Assembly (NCBI RefSeq): GCF_000517265.1
Contig: NZ_AYSJ01000017.1
Location: 1-64,000, forward strand
Direction of reading: 5' to 3'
Origin: Photorhabdus khanii NC19
Lineage (GTDB): Bacteria > Pseudomonadota > Gammaproteobacteria > Enterobacterales > Enterobacteriaceae
Length of the DNA stretch: 64,000 bases
Position 1 is the first letter of the stretch; each line of letters starts with the position of its first letter. Of this stretch, positions 62,100 through 64,000 are shown in pieces. Below the pieces are notes generated by a model. The model was not told the origin of the DNA and ran no database searches. It saw nothing but the letters and a program-made list of their open reading frames with translations. Position numbers and translations under genes: made by a program.

Positions 62100-63780
62100 G
62101 CGTGATATAGACATTTTGCGTAATGATGACATGTTAGGCAGTGGTAATTTTCTTGACCGCTGTTTAGCGCTAAGTAATACCCCGGCGGTGGATTTTATTT
62201 TTACAGATAAACCCATAACCATTGCCGATGAACGCAATATTCAACAATTTAGTTTAAATACCCTGGCAAGTATTAGATGTGATCTTGCGGGTTGGTACTT
62301 GGCTAATGGAATTGAAACCGGAGATGTTGTCGCTGTTTGTATAGAAGATGGAATGGGGCCATTTTTGCATTACCTCGCGGTTACAAGTATTGGTGCGACA
62401 ATCGCTTTAATTAATCCGGCGATACCACCGGATATTGGTATCCCTTACATCAAAGAGAATGGTTTTAATAAACTGGTAACAGATGAGTTTTCTTTTAGTC
62501 ATAATTCACTGATCAAGAATTTACGGAATTCAGGAAATATATGTGCAATTCTGAATGTTGCAAATTTTAATACCGGGATTAAATACGATTTACCTTCTTG
62601 GTGGCCGTCTATTCCGATGGATACAACATTGCTAATGTTGAGCCATACCTCTGGTACGACAGGAATACCTAAAGCGGTAAAATTTGAACATCGTCAATTC
62701 TTTATGGGAAAACGCGCAAGACTTGGGCGTTTTGTCGAATCACCCGATGAGCGTTTGCTGACCGTTTTGCCGCAGTCACACTCCGCTGCGATTAGCCACC
62801 TTGAAACGGCTGTATTGCATGGCATCCCAACTTATGTACTCAGTAGCCAGGATGGTGAATCTGTACGGCAAGCGATAAGGGATTTTTCTCCTACAACGGT
62901 TGTTGCTTTTCCCAAAAGTTACGTTTCTTTGCTGGAACGCGGGGTATCGTATGGTGAATTTCCATCAATACGGCGATGGTTTAGCATGGGGGATGCCGCG
63001 CATCATAGTCACATTCGCCGTTTGCTGATGAGTTCTCCTGATGCACGTTATATCGATGCGTTTGGCAGTTCGGAGCTTGGCATGGCTTTGTTGCGAAGTG
63101 TCTCTACACTTGATCATATTGCGCCTCCCCGTGCTATTGGGCGTCCTGTGGATATAGTGACAGCCAAAATACTTGATATGGATTCTGGTGATGAAATGCC
63201 GGCAGGGAGTGTTGGATTACTCGCGGTATGTTCACCAACGATCACTTCTGGCTACTGGAAACAGAGTCAAAAGACCTCTGATGCCTGGCGCAATGGATAT
63301 TTTCTGACCGGAGATGTCGGATATTGCAAAGACGGTGTTTTTTATCAAATTGATCGGGTGGTTGATGTTATTCATACCCCTGGTGGTTCTTTGTATACAC
63401 TTCAACTTGAAGAAGCGATACAGACGATCGAAAGTATCTATGATGCAATAATTATTGGATTGGATTTATCTCATGCCAAGAATAGAGAAACGAAATTAGT
63501 CATATTAATTTTATTAAATGAGAAATTAACTTCGGATGTAAATATTATTGTAGAACAAGTTATTCAGCTAATGTTGGAAAAAATTGGAAGGAAATACTAT
63601 ATTAGAGAATATGCGATTATCGTTGTTAATAGCTTCGATCAAATCCCCACCGGCGCAACAGGTAAAGTTTTGAAGCGTAGATTAAAGGATATTCTCCCTA
63701 AAACTCTTGAGGAATATGAAAGAAATAAACAACTCCCCAATGGAATTTTAAAAATCGTTAACTACATATCGGCTAATTAG
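62074..63780 (+). CDS. Stand-alone AMP-forming acyl/aryl-acid ligase
   Basis: This 568-aa ANL-superfamily enzyme activates a carboxylic acid as its adenylate. Motifs in order are SHTSGTTGIPK (190-200, P-loop), DAFGSSELGM (328-337), GYFLTGDVGY (408-417), YQIDRVVDVIHTPGG (424-438) and TGATGK with catalytic Lys531. It is not part of an NRPS here and no carrier protein is visible in the window. It could load the aminohydroxybenzoate or a fatty acid onto CoA, a carrier or an amine. AGGG lies about 10 bases before its ATG. Confidence 0.88.
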   Translation: MNITTLLSERDIDILRNDDMLGSGNFLDRCLALSNTPAVDFIFTDKPITIADERNIQQFSLNTLASIRCDLAGWYLANGIETGDVVAVCIEDGMGPFLHYLAVTSIGATIALINPAIPPDIGIPYIKENGFNKLVTDEFSFSHNSLIKNLRNSGNICAILNVANFNTGIKYDLPSWWPSIPMDTTLLMLSHTSGTTGIPKAVKFEHRQFFMGKRARLGRFVESPDERLLTVLPQSHSAAISHLETAVLHGIPTYVLSSQDGESVRQAIRDFSPTTVVAFPKSYVSLLERGVSYGEFPSIRRWFSMGDAAHHSHIRRLLMSSPDARYIDAFGSSELGMALLRSVSTLDHIAPPRAIGRPVDIVTAKILDMDSGDEMPAGSVGLLAVCSPTITSGYWKQSQKTSDAWRNGYFLTGDVGYCKDGVFYQIDRVVDVIHTPGGSLYTLQLEEAIQTIESIYDAIIIGLDLSHAKNRETKLVILILLNEKLTSDVNIIVEQVIQLMLEKIGRKYYIREYAIIVVNSFDQIPTGATGKVLKRRLKDILPKTLEEYERNKQLPNGILKIVNYISAN

Positions 63781-63807
63781 AATTTATTATAAAGAAGGTG
63801 AAGTATT

Positions 63808-64000
63808 GTGAGCAAAGTTTCTCATGAAGGTCCTGTTGTCGAAGCTATAAAACAAAAATTGATCCTTGCTGAATCTTCCGATGTCTCTGAGTTTGAATGT
63901 ATGGGACGGTTATTTAACATTCATAAAAATGTGTTCCCACCCACTCATTTTCAGTCCACTGGTATATTCACTAAGAATATTCCCTATACTCAAAATACCT
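63808..64000 (+). CDS. N-terminus of a likely SAM methyltransferase (partial)
   Basis: A GTG start (63808) preceded by AAGAAGGTGA opens a frame that runs off the window: 64 residues including GRLFNIHKNVFPPTHFQSTGI. The VFPPTHFQSTGIF pattern resembles the linker before the methyltransferase domain in HemK-like class I enzymes. The catalytic motifs lie beyond the window, so the call is tentative. It continues the operon 27 bases after the ligase. Confidence 0.45.
   Translation, partial: MSKVSHEGPVVEAIKQKLILAESSDVSEFECMGRLFNIHKNVFPPTHFQSTGIFTKNIPYTQNT

Overview
The window is chromosomal DNA of a low-GC enterobacterium. Gene order and protein sequences closely match the Escherichia coli core genome, and I would place it in the Photorhabdus/Xenorhabdus group. 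That placement is an inference from memory of the proteins, not a database result. Most of the window is core genome. It joins two blocks that lie far apart in E. coli: pssA-pat ... emrB-nrdH, and cspE-lipA ... nagE-glnS.

Layout. 1-890 is a graveyard of three IS982-type transposase fragments in two orientations, followed by an Exc2-type lipoprotein gene. 1.6-7.3 kb holds pssA, pat, a wrecked tapT (yfiP) and yfiF; trxC, usual at this place in E. coli, is absent. 7.3-13.3 kb holds emrB-emrA-emrR and the exporters ygaH, ygaZ and ygaY. 13.5-17.0 kb is the proVWX glycine betaine importer with a recognisable proU promoter. 17.5-21.4 kb is the nrdHIEF class Ib ribonucleotide reductase with tandem NrdR boxes. 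Then come ogt, cspE and fluC.

22.9-46.3 kb, almost all on the minus strand, is the cell-envelope and translation block: lipA, lipB, ybeD, dacA, rlpA, mrdB, mrdA, rlmH, rsfS, nadD, holA, lptE, leuS, gltIJKL, an AhpD-like gene, lnt, corC, ybeY, ybeZ and miaB. It is followed by ubiF (+), a six-gene tRNA operon (Met-Leu-Gln-Gln-Met-Gln) with a strong stringent-type promoter, the nagBAC/nagE N-acetylglucosamine regulon and glnS.

Right of glnS (56.1 kb onward) the sequence becomes accessory. A divergent LysR/MFS efflux pair comes first. An AT-rich promoter region then leads into an operon that runs off the window: a type II 3-dehydroquinate synthase homologue, a DhnA-type class I aldolase, a heme-oxygenase-like diiron oxidase, a stand-alone AMP-forming ligase and the start of a likely methyltransferase. 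The first two enzymes are the pair that makes 3-amino-4-hydroxybenzoate (GriI/GriH-like) or archaeal dehydroquinate. With an oxidase, an acid-activating enzyme and a methyltransferase in one tight operon, this looks like a small-molecule biosynthetic cluster building an amino-hydroxybenzoate-type aromatic from aspartate semialdehyde and a C3 sugar phosphate. It is the best candidate here for an undescribed system.
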